A stretch of DNA of 64,000 nt from positions 310,001 through 374,000 of the forward strand of contig NZ_QFFY01000006.1 of assembly GCF_003131205.1 (NCBI RefSeq), in the 5' to 3' direction. The notes under the pieces are model-generated. The model saw only the letters and a program-made list of their open reading frames with translations. It was not told the origin of the DNA and ran no database searches. This stretch comes from Occallatibacter savannae (GTDB taxonomy: Bacteria > Acidobacteriota > Terriglobia > Terriglobales > Acidobacteriaceae). Of the stretch, positions 18,211 to 26,264 are shown one piece after another. The position numbers and the translations under genes were made by a program. The first letter of the stretch is position 1. Each line of letters begins with the position of its first letter.

Positions 18211-19221
18211 ATGGAACGCAACCATAATCCTTATCTGCGCGCCAATTTGGCCGCCCTCTCGCAAACTCGACCGAAAAGAGCCACGTGTCAAAAGCTGGCA
18301 CCCCTACTCGCCCTAGGCGGCCTCCTCGCGGGCTGCGGCGGCTTCTCCGGGAACGTAGGCAACGGCTCGGGCGGCACTACTGCTTCCATTCCCCAGGTGC
18401 AACACGTTGTCGTGATTACGCTTGAAAACGCGAACTACGGCGATGTCGTCGGCACTCAGAATATGCCTTACCTCACCAGCCTTATGTCGCAAGGCGCGCT
18501 GGTGAACAAGTACTACGCCAACAGCCACCCGTCTCTCCCCAATTACTTCATCATGACTACGGGTCAAGCCATTACAAATAACGATGGCTACTCGGGCACC
18601 GTAACAACCGACAATGTCGTTCGCGAGATGGCAGCAGCGGGCAAAACCTGGAAGGTCTATGCGGAGTCGCTTCCCTCACCCGGGTATGTCGGCGGCGACC
18701 GCGGTCCCTACGTGCGCCATCACGATCCATTCACCTACTTCAGTGATGTGCAGCAGAGCACAACCGAAGCCGCCAACGTTGTTCCATTTACGCAGTTCGC
18801 GTCAGACACCACCACCGGGTCATCGTTCAAGCTGCCGAACTATGCCTTCGTCGTGCCCAACCTCGTCGATGACGCACATAGCTGCTCGACCGGCGGCACC
18901 ACCGACTGCACGCTTAGCAGCCGGCTCAAAACTGCAGACGCATGGCTTCAGCACAATGTCGGCCCCCTGCTCAACACCACCGAGTTTAAAACGAGCGGCT
19001 TGCTCATCGTCCTGTTCGAGGAGTCAGCCGACGACATCACGAACGGCGGTGGTCATGTGCTCGCCATGATGACTGGGACGCATGTCCGCGCAGGCTATAA
19101 CACCAGCACCACTAGTTACGATCACCGCAGCTTGCTTTCGCTCACCATGAAGGCTATAGGAGTTCCCAATATCCCGAACGGCGCCGATGCAGCCCCTCAG
19201 ATGACAGAGTTCTTCAAGTAG
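18211..19221 (+). CDS. Lipoprotein phosphoesterase (acid phosphatase/phospholipase C-like)
   Basis: ATG 18211 was selected because AGGAG lies upstream; GTG or ATG codons further upstream only add a polar stretch. The 336-residue protein has a lipoprotein-type signal (LLAGCGG). The phosphoesterase fold then shows HVVVITLENANYGDVVGTQN, NSHPSLPNYFIMTTG with the nucleophile region, VYAESLPSPGY, and the metal-site signatures VPNLVDDAHSC and LFEESADD. Related enzymes hydrolyse phosphate monoesters or phospholipids outside the cytoplasmic membrane. The substrate is unknown. It appears monocistronic. Confidence 0.88.
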   Translation: MERNHNPYLRANLAALSQTRPKRATCQKLAPLLALGGLLAGCGGFSGNVGNGSGGTTASIPQVQHVVVITLENANYGDVVGTQNMPYLTSLMSQGALVNKYYANSHPSLPNYFIMTTGQAITNNDGYSGTVTTDNVVREMAAAGKTWKVYAESLPSPGYVGGDRGPYVRHHDPFTYFSDVQQSTTEAANVVPFTQFASDTTTGSSFKLPNYAFVVPNLVDDAHSCSTGGTTDCTLSSRLKTADAWLQHNVGPLLNTTEFKTSGLLIVLFEESADDITNGGGHVLAMMTGTHVRAGYNTSTTSYDHRSLLSLTMKAIGVPNIPNGADAAPQMTEFFK

Positions 19222-19356
19222 AGGAGCGTCTTAGTCCCCACCTGCACGTAAGGCGAGCCGTGCCACCGAGCGACGGCCAGCCCGATCCTCACCTCATGCC
19301 CAGTGACGGCGATATTCAGCATGGCTTAAGCCTTCTCGACATATAAGCCAAAATGG

Positions 19357-19593
19357 GTGCCTCACAAACCGTCAAATCGCTTCTACTTCGCGGATGGTCG
19401 GAGTTGCCGCCTGATCGAGATCTCGAAACGGATTGCTCGGCTCCGCCAGGCGGAGCGCTGCTTGAACAAGAAGATGTCCGAACAGCCTCAAGACGAGAAG
19501 ATCGAGACGGAGGCTCGCGCCGAGCTCGCCAGGATCCTGAAGTCAATTGAAGAGCTCACCGAAGAGCTAAGAAAGGTCGAAGGCGAAGCGTAG
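19357..19593 (+). CDS. Small coiled-coil protein
   Basis: The protein has 78 residues and a GTG start at 19357 (an ATG four bases upstream is in another frame). The N-terminal FYFADGRSCRLIE is followed by a heptad-rich helix with many Lys, Arg and Glu (about 20-75), predicted to be a coiled coil. It ends 6 bases before the small membrane protein at 19600, so the two are likely co-expressed. The function is unknown and the start is weakly supported. Confidence 0.5.
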   Translation: MPHKPSNRFYFADGRSCRLIEISKRIARLRQAERCLNKKMSEQPQDEKIETEARAELARILKSIEELTEELRKVEGEA

Positions 19594-19599
19594 AGAACG

Positions 19600-19845
19600 A
19601 TGCAAGACTCACAGTTTCCCGACATCGTCGGCATTCTGGGCTTTGTTTTTGCGGTCCTCGGAATCGCCGTCATCGACGCTCAGGCGACTCTTCGCCTGTC
19701 GTGCCTTTTCCTAAGCGCCGTCTGTCTCTCAATCTCCTTTAGGTCACAAATTCAATGGCCGTCGTGGGTGCGGTGGCTGCTTCTGTTTACAGCTGACTCA
19801 ATCCTAGCTTTTGCCGGGTGGTCTGTCGTTCGCATAGACCGGTGA
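19600..19845 (+). CDS. Small two- to three-helix membrane protein, paralogue of the protein at 24175
   Basis: The 81-residue protein has a short N-terminal QDSQFPD, then two or three hydrophobic helices (about 10-28, 32-48, 57-77). FPDIVGILGFVFAVLGIA, the central ATLRLS and the WPSWVRWLL segment align without gaps to the protein encoded at 24175-24477. That two diverged copies both stay open argues they are real genes. No known family is recognised. Confidence 0.6.
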   Translation: MQDSQFPDIVGILGFVFAVLGIAVIDAQATLRLSCLFLSAVCLSISFRSQIQWPSWVRWLLLFTADSILAFAGWSVVRIDR

Positions 19846-19964
19846 TAACTGACATCCCTCAATGTTTGATCCCGCAGACCACGCGGACAGTCCGCTCGAC
19901 TTCAGTGTTTCTTCAGCATGGATATACAAGACTAGACATGCGCAACTGCGCTGGGAGAATCACA

Positions 19965-20432
19965 ATGCCGAGTTGGAAAACGATCTTGCTCGCCGGCGGC
20001 TTCTTGTTTGGTGGCATCGCCTTTGCAACAGCCTCGGAAAAAACGATCCAGCGTGCTGAATTGCCCGCTGCGGTTCGGAAGACAGCAGATGAGCAAAGCA
20101 AGGGTGCAACGATCAGGCGCTACGTCAAGGACAACGAAGGCGGCAAGCCTGCATACGAAGTGGAAATGACTGTAGATGGTCACTCGAAGGACGCGTCTAT
20201 TGCTCCAGACGGCCGTGTGCTCGAAGTAGAAGAGCAGGTCAAACTTGAGTCGCTTGCCGGCGAAGTCCGTGAAGGGCTGCAAAGGAAGGCCGGGAAAGGC
20301 GCCATCACGAAGGTTGAATCCATCACGAAGGGCGGCAAGATCGTGGCCTATGAAGCTCAGGTCAAAACGGCAGGCAGGCACTCTGAAGTCCAGGTCGGCC
20401 CAGACGGCAAGCCTCTGGATCATGAGGAATGA
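19965..20432 (+). CDS. Secreted protein with two PepSY-like repeats
   Basis: ATG 19965 starts a signal peptide (LAGGFLFGGIAFATAS). The 155-residue product contains two similar units of about 60 residues: AVRKTADEQSKGATIRRYVK leading to YEVEMTVDGHSKDASIAPDG, and VREGLQRKAGKGAITKVESI leading to YEAQVKTAGRHSEVQVGPDG. Each resembles a PepSY-like (BLIP-type) fold, a family implicated in protease inhibition or envelope sensing. The gene is upstream of, and co-directional with, the YncE-like gene at 20552. Confidence 0.75.
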   Translation: MPSWKTILLAGGFLFGGIAFATASEKTIQRAELPAAVRKTADEQSKGATIRRYVKDNEGGKPAYEVEMTVDGHSKDASIAPDGRVLEVEEQVKLESLAGEVREGLQRKAGKGAITKVESITKGGKIVAYEAQVKTAGRHSEVQVGPDGKPLDHEE

Positions 20433-20551
20433 TCGGATCGCTCAATGGCGAACTCCGGCAGGTCTATTCAGCATTACTTCATATAGCGTGAGTAGACTTG
20501 CGTTGTCGCGGTGAAACCATTTTCGCGCCAAACATCACTTGGGAGAAATCA

Positions 20552-21559
20552 ATGCTCGTCAATCGCTTTGCCTTTCTCGCTGTCTCGCTGACGCTCGCGT
20601 GCATTTCTGGCGGAGCGCAGAGCTGGCATGTAACCAACACATTCCATCCCGGTGGCGAAGGCGGCTGGGACTACGTGACTGTAGACGCCTCTAGCCAACG
20701 CCTGTTTGTCACGCGAAGCACGCACACCCAGGTCATTGACAGCCGAAGCGGCAAGCTGCTCGGCGATATCACCGGGCAGGTTCGGTCGCATGGTGTCGCG
20801 CTCGTTCCGAAACTGAATCGCGGGTTTATCACGGACGGGGGCGGATCCGGCGCGATCTTCGTCTTCGACCTCAAGACCTACAAGGTGCTTGGTCGCATTC
20901 CCACGATGCCCGACTCCGACGGCATCATCTACGACCCGGGCACCGATCTTGTTCTGGCTGTTTCGGGAGACGGCAATTCTCTCATGACCTTCCATCCGGA
21001 TATCGATCCGAAGAACGGAAAGGTGACGAAGATCGCGCTTGGTGGCGCGCCTGAATTTCTGTCAGCAGATGGTTCAGGAAAGGTCTATGTCAATCTGGAA
21101 GACAAGGACCTTGTCGCCGTAGTCGATCTGCACGCGAACAAGGTGTTGAATCGGTGGAGCGTCGCACCGGGCGGCAGTCCAGTGGGGATGGCGATTGACT
21201 CTTCAGGGCAGCATCTTTTCATCGGATGCCGCAAGCCGCAGAAGGTGATCGTGATGAGCACGGCAACCGGCAAAGTGGAAGATGCGCTGCCGATCGGCGC
21301 TGGAAATGATGCCGTAGGGTTCGACCACGGACAGGCATTTGCCAGTTGCGGTGACGGATCGCTTGCCGTGATTGGAAACAAGGCGGGCCATTTCGAAGTT
21401 CTGCAGAGCGTCAAGACTGCGCCAGGTGCTCGCACCCTGGGCATTGATCCGATGGCGAATCAGATCTTCCTCCCTACGGCCGAGATGCTGCCGGCTGAGG
21501 CAGGGAAACGTCCTCAGCCCAAACCCGGCAGTTTTGAACTCGTCGTAGTCAGCCAGTAA
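20552..21559 (+). CDS. YncE-like secreted beta-propeller protein
   Basis: ATG 20552 follows GGGAGAA. The 335-residue protein has a signal peptide to about residue 23 (ISGGAQS). Repeats with YVTN/NHL-type spacing follow: GWDYVTVDASSQRLFVTRST, HGVALVPKLNRGFITDGGGS, GSGKVYVNLEDKDLVAVVDL and GMAIDSSGQHLFIGCRKPQK. They fit a seven-bladed propeller. Such proteins are periplasmic with unclear ligands. A hairpin (GGAGCCC/GGGCTCC, 21569-21625) lies beyond the stop. Confidence 0.85.
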   Translation: MLVNRFAFLAVSLTLACISGGAQSWHVTNTFHPGGEGGWDYVTVDASSQRLFVTRSTHTQVIDSRSGKLLGDITGQVRSHGVALVPKLNRGFITDGGGSGAIFVFDLKTYKVLGRIPTMPDSDGIIYDPGTDLVLAVSGDGNSLMTFHPDIDPKNGKVTKIALGGAPEFLSADGSGKVYVNLEDKDLVAVVDLHANKVLNRWSVAPGGSPVGMAIDSSGQHLFIGCRKPQKVIVMSTATGKVEDALPIGAGNDAVGFDHGQAFASCGDGSLAVIGNKAGHFEVLQSVKTAPGARTLGIDPMANQIFLPTAEMLPAEAGKRPQPKPGSFELVVVSQ

Positions 21560-21688
21560 AGCAATAGAGGAGCCCGGGCGCTTTGGAATGGACACGTCCG
21601 TTCGCCCCAAGCACCGGTGGGCTCCGTTGATTGAGCTGCGCATGGTCACGCGAATGCCTTACCTTTCCTTGTTGCAGCGGTCGATACT

Positions 21689-22963
21689 GTGATGCGACTT
21701 TCTGTCTTGAGTGCTTTTTGTATTCCCGCGATCTTCTTTTCCGCTGGCGCCCGTTCACTATCTGCGGTCGGGCAATCCGTTACCATTCCCGCGGGTGTGC
21801 CGCTTAGGGTCCAGATCAATCATCCCTATCGTGTCCACGTTGGCCAGCGCATCGAAGGCCACCTGATTGAAAAGGTCGACCATGTGGATCACGTAGTGCT
21901 CCCTGTCAACACTCCAGTCTCTGGAGTGATTCTTGGGATGCGGCGGGTCAGTGAGCCGAGCCGCACGCACGCGATCCTCGATGGTCAGTTCATGCCGCCT
22001 GCTGTTCCCGCCGTCCGCTTCGACTCGCTTCGTCTGCCTGATGGCAGGACTGTAAAGATCGAAACCGCCGCGACAGAACGCGATGCGACTGTCGTCACAA
22101 TGAATGCGGGCAGCAAACCTGGGCTGCGCGCACGAGCGCGTGCCATCATCCAGGACCGCAAGCGGGAAGCCGCGCAGACCCTGCATCACCCCAACATCGG
22201 CGATCGCGTCGAGAAGTGGATCTACGGTCAGCTTCCTTGGAGCCCTCCCACCGTCTGGACCGGGACCGAGTACGACGCGGAACTTACCGCTCCGCTAATG
22301 ATCACCGGTCCACAACCGCCGCCTCTCCCCGAAGCGCCCGTGCAGGGAACACCGACAGGTATTGTTCACGCGCGACTGCTGACTCCGCTCAACTCAGCTA
22401 CAGATCGCAAAGGAACGCCGGTATCGGCAGTTCTTACCAGCCCTCTGCTGACTGGCGACGCAAAGCAGGTTGTCTTCCCGGAGGGCGCCACCATGTCCGG
22501 GGTGGTCACAGTTGACCGCCCCGCAAAGTGGTTCGCCCGCAACGGACAACTCCGCTTCTTGTTCCACAGCATTTCGCGCGAAGACGCTGCGTCCTCCTCG
22601 ATCCACGGTCAGTTGGCCTCCGCCGAAACCAGCCCAGGCTCCCGCGTGAGACTCAGCGACGAAGGAACGGCACAGTCCTCTTCCGGACCTGGCAAATACC
22701 TGGCACCCATGGCGCTCGGAGTGATGGCTGCTTCCGCGTTCGACGGAGATGCCACGTCAAACCCAATTCATAGCGGTGTTGATAGCAATGGGTTCGGTTT
22801 TGCCGCCCGCCTTCTCGTCATGAGCTCAGCGAACGCGGTACTCCTCCGTGGATTTGCGGTGTTCGCCGTTTCTAAATCCGTCTACTACCGTTGGATAGCG
22901 CGTGGGCATGAAGTCGCGTTCCCGAGAGACACCCGCGTACAGATTTTGTTGAACGCGCGCTGA
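21689..22963 (+). CDS. Secreted protein of unknown function
   Basis: The product has 424 residues, with start codons GTG 21689 or ATG 21692. After a signal peptide (residues 1-28) come beta-rich segments: SVTIPAGVPLRVQINHPYRV near the N-terminus, and a related block TGIVHARLLTPLNSATDRKG around 230. Each is followed by a phrase of the type VVFPEGATMSGVVTVDRP, suggesting two copies of one small beta domain that resembles TrbI/VirB10-type cores. The C-terminus is more hydrophobic. No enzyme motif is seen; a cell-envelope role is inferred. Confidence 0.72.
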   Translation: MMRLSVLSAFCIPAIFFSAGARSLSAVGQSVTIPAGVPLRVQINHPYRVHVGQRIEGHLIEKVDHVDHVVLPVNTPVSGVILGMRRVSEPSRTHAILDGQFMPPAVPAVRFDSLRLPDGRTVKIETAATERDATVVTMNAGSKPGLRARARAIIQDRKREAAQTLHHPNIGDRVEKWIYGQLPWSPPTVWTGTEYDAELTAPLMITGPQPPPLPEAPVQGTPTGIVHARLLTPLNSATDRKGTPVSAVLTSPLLTGDAKQVVFPEGATMSGVVTVDRPAKWFARNGQLRFLFHSISREDAASSSIHGQLASAETSPGSRVRLSDEGTAQSSSGPGKYLAPMALGVMAASAFDGDATSNPIHSGVDSNGFGFAARLLVMSSANAVLLRGFAVFAVSKSVYYRWIARGHEVAFPRDTRVQILLNAR

Positions 22964-23029
22964 CGAGTATCGGAAACGTGCATTTGGCCAATTCATCAAC
23001 AGGTAGGACAAGTCTTCGATACTGCCCGT

Positions 23030-23093
23030 CAGGCTGGAGTTGAACTGGCGGGCAGTACAGACCGACGCCCATCACGGGCCGTAAACGGGCGTC
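23030..23093. terminator. Two hairpins downstream of the gene ending at 22963
   Basis: TACTGCCCG/CGGGCAGTA (23030-23057) and GACGCCC/GGGCGTC (23064-23093) are perfect inverted repeats of 9 and 7 bases, lying between convergent genes. There is no T tract, so they may be structural RNA or weak terminators. Confidence 0.35.
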
Positions 23094-23109
23094 GCTTCGA
23101 GGGTGGCGA

Positions 23110-23331
23110 TCAGTCACCCCAGACTTCATGATTCCGTTTCGCGCTCATCGTCGCGTCGGACACGCTTTGATACCACTCAATGATGCCCGGATTGCAAGAG
23201 TGCAGCCGCTCTTTGCGCCCGAGATCAGCTTCGTCGCGCATGCTTGCGACTGTGACGAAACATTGGTGGCAGATTGAATCAAAAGTGCCGTCCTGATTGG
23301 GGCGATGAGAAAACTTTATGCTGCCTGCCAT
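23110..23331 (-). CDS. Small Cys-containing protein, acidobacterial type
   Basis: ATG 23331 gives 73 residues. The first part IKFSHRPNQDGTFDSICHQC, followed by FVTVASMRDEADL and HSC, has a CxxC pair and a later HxC that could form a small zinc site. Short proteins with this pattern recur in acidobacterial genomes as far as I recall; their role is unknown. An upstream in-frame start adds only a poor extension. Confidence 0.65.
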   Translation of the reverse strand: MAGSIKFSHRPNQDGTFDSICHQCFVTVASMRDEADLGRKERLHSCNPGIIEWYQSVSDATMSAKRNHEVWGD

Positions 23332-23660
23332 ATCAACGTACCTCCGGCGTGGCTGAATACTTTGAGGTATAGCTCCGCTCGGGCGTGAGTGCAATCGCCT
23401 TACGGTAACCGCAGGTTGCTTACCGAAGTTGGTTTAACGTTTTAGGTCAAAATCTTGCCCTAAGGGTTTCACAAATGTACTGATTCGACTGGCGTGCGGC
23501 TCTTCGCGTTCATGCAGGCTCTTCGAAGTGCCACGTCCTACTTCTGTAATCAGCGGAACGGTTACTTCGTGAGGGTAGTTTCGGTTCATGTATACGCTTC
23601 TCCCGCCACGTTAGCTTCAAAGCGATGAGTGGTGTCTTTAGTCGAATTCCCTAGGAGGGA
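23332..23660. other. Intergenic stretch between divergent genes
   Basis: No gene is seen. It presumably carries the promoters for the flanking divergent genes; no confident hexamers were picked. Confidence 0.4.
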
Positions 23661-23912
23661 ATGATGGAAGAAATGTATCAGGATGTCACGATCACACCGA
23701 TTCGCCGCTTGGCAGCTGAACCGTTCATGTACAGGCTCCTTGTATATGGAAAGAAGCCAAACCTGTGGACCACACCCGGTATCTATAGCACGCCGGAAAA
23801 GGTACTCGCTTCCTTCGCACCGCCGCTGTGCGTTGAGTATCAGACCCAGATTTTAGACACGCTCCGCGATGGCAAGGAAGTGAAGATCCGGTTGAATGAT
23901 TCCATCCAATAA
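23661..23912 (+). CDS. Hypothetical small protein (83 aa)
   Basis: ATG 23661 (or the adjacent ATG 23664) follows a strong AGGAGGGA site. The sequence is soluble, mixed alpha/beta (RRLAAEPFMYRLLVYGKKPN, then a helix EKVLASF), with a single Cys. No family is recognised. The ribosome binding site and codon pattern support a real gene; the context is accessory. Confidence 0.65.
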   Translation: MMEEMYQDVTITPIRRLAAEPFMYRLLVYGKKPNLWTTPGIYSTPEKVLASFAPPLCVEYQTQILDTLRDGKEVKIRLNDSIQ

Positions 23913-24174
23913 GCAGGTGATGACGCCTTGCACGACTGGGATGCCGCATCCTGAACCTGGAAGGCCGTTATGGACCATTGGGAGGGCAAATTATCAGACG
24001 GAGACCATCCTGCCGAAGTACATCTTCGATCTCAGCTTCAGACAGCAAAGCTTGCGCTCTCGCACTCTCGAAGGCTCTCACGCTTGAAAAGAAGCTTGAG
24101 CGCTGCTCAGGTACTTTAGTGCCCCAAAAGTCGCATTGAGTAGCGCGATTGCCCCGTGTCAGCCCTTGACGAGC

Positions 24175-24477
24175 ATGGAAGACCGCAATGAATGCGAGTC
24201 AGGCTTTCCAGATGTTCTCGGCATCATCGGTTTGGCCTTAGCAGTCGCCAACATCGGGCTTTCGGAAGTGGACTCGACTGTTCGGCTAGTCCGCCTCGGA
24301 AGCAGTGCGACCTGCCTGTCCCTTTCTTTCGGCGGTCATGAGCAGTGGACTGTCTGGCTGCGCCGGCTACTCGCGCTATCGCAGATTCTGTTCTGGGTTA
24401 CATCGCATGTCTCTGGTTCGCCATCACTGACGCTCCCCGAACAGCGGTCAGAGAGATGTCCAGATTCACCTGATTGA
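24175..24477 (+). CDS. Small membrane protein, paralogue of the protein at 19600
   Basis: From ATG 24175 the product has 100 residues with two or three hydrophobic helices. FPDVLGIIGLALAVANIG, then STVRLV, CLSLSF and WTVWLRRLLAL align along their length with the 19600-19845 protein. The C-terminus is extended by a polar Ser/Pro-rich tail that runs up to the half repeat at 24507. The function is unknown. Confidence 0.55.
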   Translation: MEDRNECESGFPDVLGIIGLALAVANIGLSEVDSTVRLVRLGSSATCLSLSFGGHEQWTVWLRRLLALSQILFWVTSHVSGSPSLTLPEQRSERCPDSPD

Positions 24478-24506
24478 TTGACCAAAAGCGGGGATCTGAG
24501 CGGATA

Positions 24507-24530
24507 ACCGGCAACTCGGAACTTTGACGT
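24507..24530 (+). repeat. Half copy of the palindromic repeat
   Basis: ACCGGCAACTCGGAA is present and followed by CTTTGACGT, but the right arm is missing. It is the last trace of the family before the tRNA-Asn-linked island. Confidence 0.7.
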
Positions 24531-24900
24531 TTGTTCGCCAGTTCTTTTCGCTGAGCAAATCCGCGTTTTCCGATCGGTACTGATAAACGAGCTTCGCGCC
24601 ACGAACTCAGAAACTACAGAAGAGGGTCAATCGGGGACAGCTCCTGGCCTGCAGTAACATTGCGAGTCGAAGGCGATAAGTTGAGTCTTTCTGCGCTGCG
24701 ATCTCATACTCGCCGAATCGACTAGAGCACAAGAACTCCACTCTGTACTGCTTTTGTACCGCCGATCCACCCATTGTTGCGATTCCTGCGATTTGAGCGG
24801 ATCTCGATCGATAGCACTCGACCTTTTCGACAGCTTGCTTTTCCCAGTGTTTGTGGCAAAATCATCGTGGATTCGCGCTAGTGGCTGGACTGGGAGGATC

Positions 24901-24931
24901 GTTCGAGTCCTACCTGAGGAGCCAAATTATG
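24901..24931 (+). repeat. tRNA-Asn 3'-end remnant, left att-like site of the island
   Basis: GTTCGAGTCC followed by TACCTGAGGAGCCA has the T-loop, acceptor 3' strand, discriminator G and CCA expected of a tRNA-Asn gene. Upstream bases do not form a T stem, a matching acceptor strand (TCCTCAG) or an anticodon arm, so this is only a fragment. Bases 24911-24931 recur exactly at 29021-29041. Confidence 0.7.
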
Positions 24932-24966
24932 TTTACAAACAATAAATTACAGACGGTACTTCGAAG

Positions 24967-24987
24967 AGGCCACCAAAAAGGCCACCA
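24967..24987 (+). repeat. GGCCACC direct-repeat pair, left
   Basis: Two GGCCACCA units 12 bases apart are separated by AAAAA. The same 21-base string is found at 28856-28876. It lies 35 bases inside the left att-like repeat and may be an arm-type recombinase site. Confidence 0.65.
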
Positions 24988-25120
24988 GTATATCCGCAAA
25001 CACTGGGAACGTGGACACTTGCATCGTGCCAGAAACCTTCCGCTGCAAAAATCCCAAGAACGTGAGACTCGTTGAGAACGGATACGGGAAGATGCACGTT
25101 CAAACGGGAAGCCGATTCTC

Positions 25121-25143
25121 AAAGGCCACCTTAAAGGCCACCA
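25121..25143 (+). repeat. GGCCACC direct-repeat pair, second left copy
   Basis: Two AAAGGCCACC units are separated by TT. It has the same 12-base period as the pairs at 24967 and 28856, with a slightly different spacer. Confidence 0.6.
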
Positions 25144-25199
25144 CGGGCGTCGTCGATTGACCGTCCCGATCTTTCGCGGCAGATGGACGCTCGAATCGC

Positions 25200-25637
25200 C
25201 TACTTGATATGCACGATTTCAACGTCGTCCCATTTTTGTTGGAGGTATTCAGCAACAAGCCTTCTATGGCACCGATCAGGCGTCTCTTCGCTACAGAGCA
25301 AACACGCCTCATCAAGGAGCTGTGGCCCAATCGTTTTCTCGACCTGTCTCTTTGCCATCAGGTCCAAGAACTGACGCTCGTAAAGTAGCCAATCACCTCG
25401 CTTCTTTTTGTAGGCATCAAGTATGTCGGATGTTGGAGCAAGTTCGGGAATATGCTTGTAGCCCATATTGCAGATCGTCTTCAGAAAATATCTCAGATCA
25501 TCTTTCTTCGAGAATCCCGCCAATTGGGAAACGTTATTGAGTCGCACATCGACCAGCGTTCTCGCACCAGACCGTTGCAATGATGTGAAAAACTGCTCGG
25601 CTGATTTCTTTGTAAACCCAATGGTGAATATCCTCAT
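25200..25637 (-). CDS. DUF488 family protein (short form)
   Basis: The 145-residue protein begins MRIFTIGFTKKSAEQFFTSL, the conserved DUF488 start, and continues with TLVDVRLNN. It contains the family signature LLCSEETPDRCHRRLVAEYL, with a Cys and a CHR motif predicted to form the active or binding site. DUF488 has a Rossmann-like fold of unknown biochemistry. Its ATG shares one base (TGATG) with the stop of the upstream DUF488 gene, so translation is coupled. It is the last gene of the island operon. Confidence 0.88.
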   Translation of the reverse strand: MRIFTIGFTKKSAEQFFTSLQRSGARTLVDVRLNNVSQLAGFSKKDDLRYFLKTICNMGYKHIPELAPTSDILDAYKKKRGDWLLYERQFLDLMAKRQVEKTIGPQLLDEACLLCSEETPDRCHRRLVAEYLQQKWDDVEIVHIK

Positions 25638-26260
25638 CAGTGCTCCCGAACCTGATTCTTGTTTTCTTTGGCTGTGGGTGATGGACGCCGGAATGCTATT
25701 CGATGTTCCTGCCGTTTGTAGGCCTCTGTTTCTAAATCGATGGGGGAACGGAACATGTTACCAGTCGAAAGTCCGAGGAGTTCCGACAATCTGCGCATCG
25801 AAGTACCGTGATCTTCGAGTTCGCCGTTAGGCAGGATATGTTGGACCTCGAAGCCTTCAGCAACCAGATACCTCGCTATCAGGATGGATCGATGGCATTG
25901 CAGCGGCTCCTTTTCGGCGCACATCAGAGCAATTCGGAACCCGTTGTCGAAAAGCTCTTTCACGCGGTCGAGTCCGCCTTTGAATGCTTCGGTTTTTGCG
26001 AGGAGTTCGTACTGCACGGTGCCCTCGACATAGCAGCTTCTGTCTGGTGAGCGGGCACCGAGCTCCTTACCGAGAAACACGTATTCGATCTCATTCCTCG
26101 GCAAGACGGCATCAAGCTCCTCGAGATTGAATTGAGGGTTGAGCCGACTTCGGGGTGTTGACCGTACATCGCACACCATATTGATGGCGTGATGCGCGAG
26201 TAGTTCAAGGAAACGCATCTGCGAGTGAGTCGAGTGTCCTACTGTATAGATAGCTGCCAT
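25637..26260 (-). CDS. DUF488 family protein (long form)
   Basis: ATG 26260 gives 207 residues; TTG 26272, overlapping the upstream stop, is an alternative start. The N-terminus AAIYTVGHSTHSQMRFLELL, then VCDVRSTPRSR, and the later LMCAEKEPLQCHRSILIARY are textbook DUF488. It differs clearly from the second DUF488 protein downstream, so they are anciently diverged paralogues that may form a heteromer. The C-terminal 50 residues are polar and basic. Close spacing to the dual-OB gene suggests one complex or pathway. Confidence 0.88.
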   Translation of the reverse strand: MAAIYTVGHSTHSQMRFLELLAHHAINMVCDVRSTPRSRLNPQFNLEELDAVLPRNEIEYVFLGKELGARSPDRSCYVEGTVQYELLAKTEAFKGGLDRVKELFDNGFRIALMCAEKEPLQCHRSILIARYLVAEGFEVQHILPNGELEDHGTSMRRLSELLGLSTGNMFRSPIDLETEAYKRQEHRIAFRRPSPTAKENKNQVREH

Positions 26261-26264
26261 GGGT

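Noticed and set aside
24849..24924. Complete tRNA-Asn gene ending at the left island boundary
   Set aside because: The 3' end fits, but no 5' acceptor strand, T stem or GTT anticodon arm can be formed from the upstream bases; kept as a 3' remnant.
24931..25075. ORF starting inside the left att-like repeat and containing GHQKGHQ
   Set aside because: The peptide derives from the GGCCACC repeats, and the start codon is supplied by the tRNA-flank; the same phrase appears by chance of repeat at 28.86 kb.
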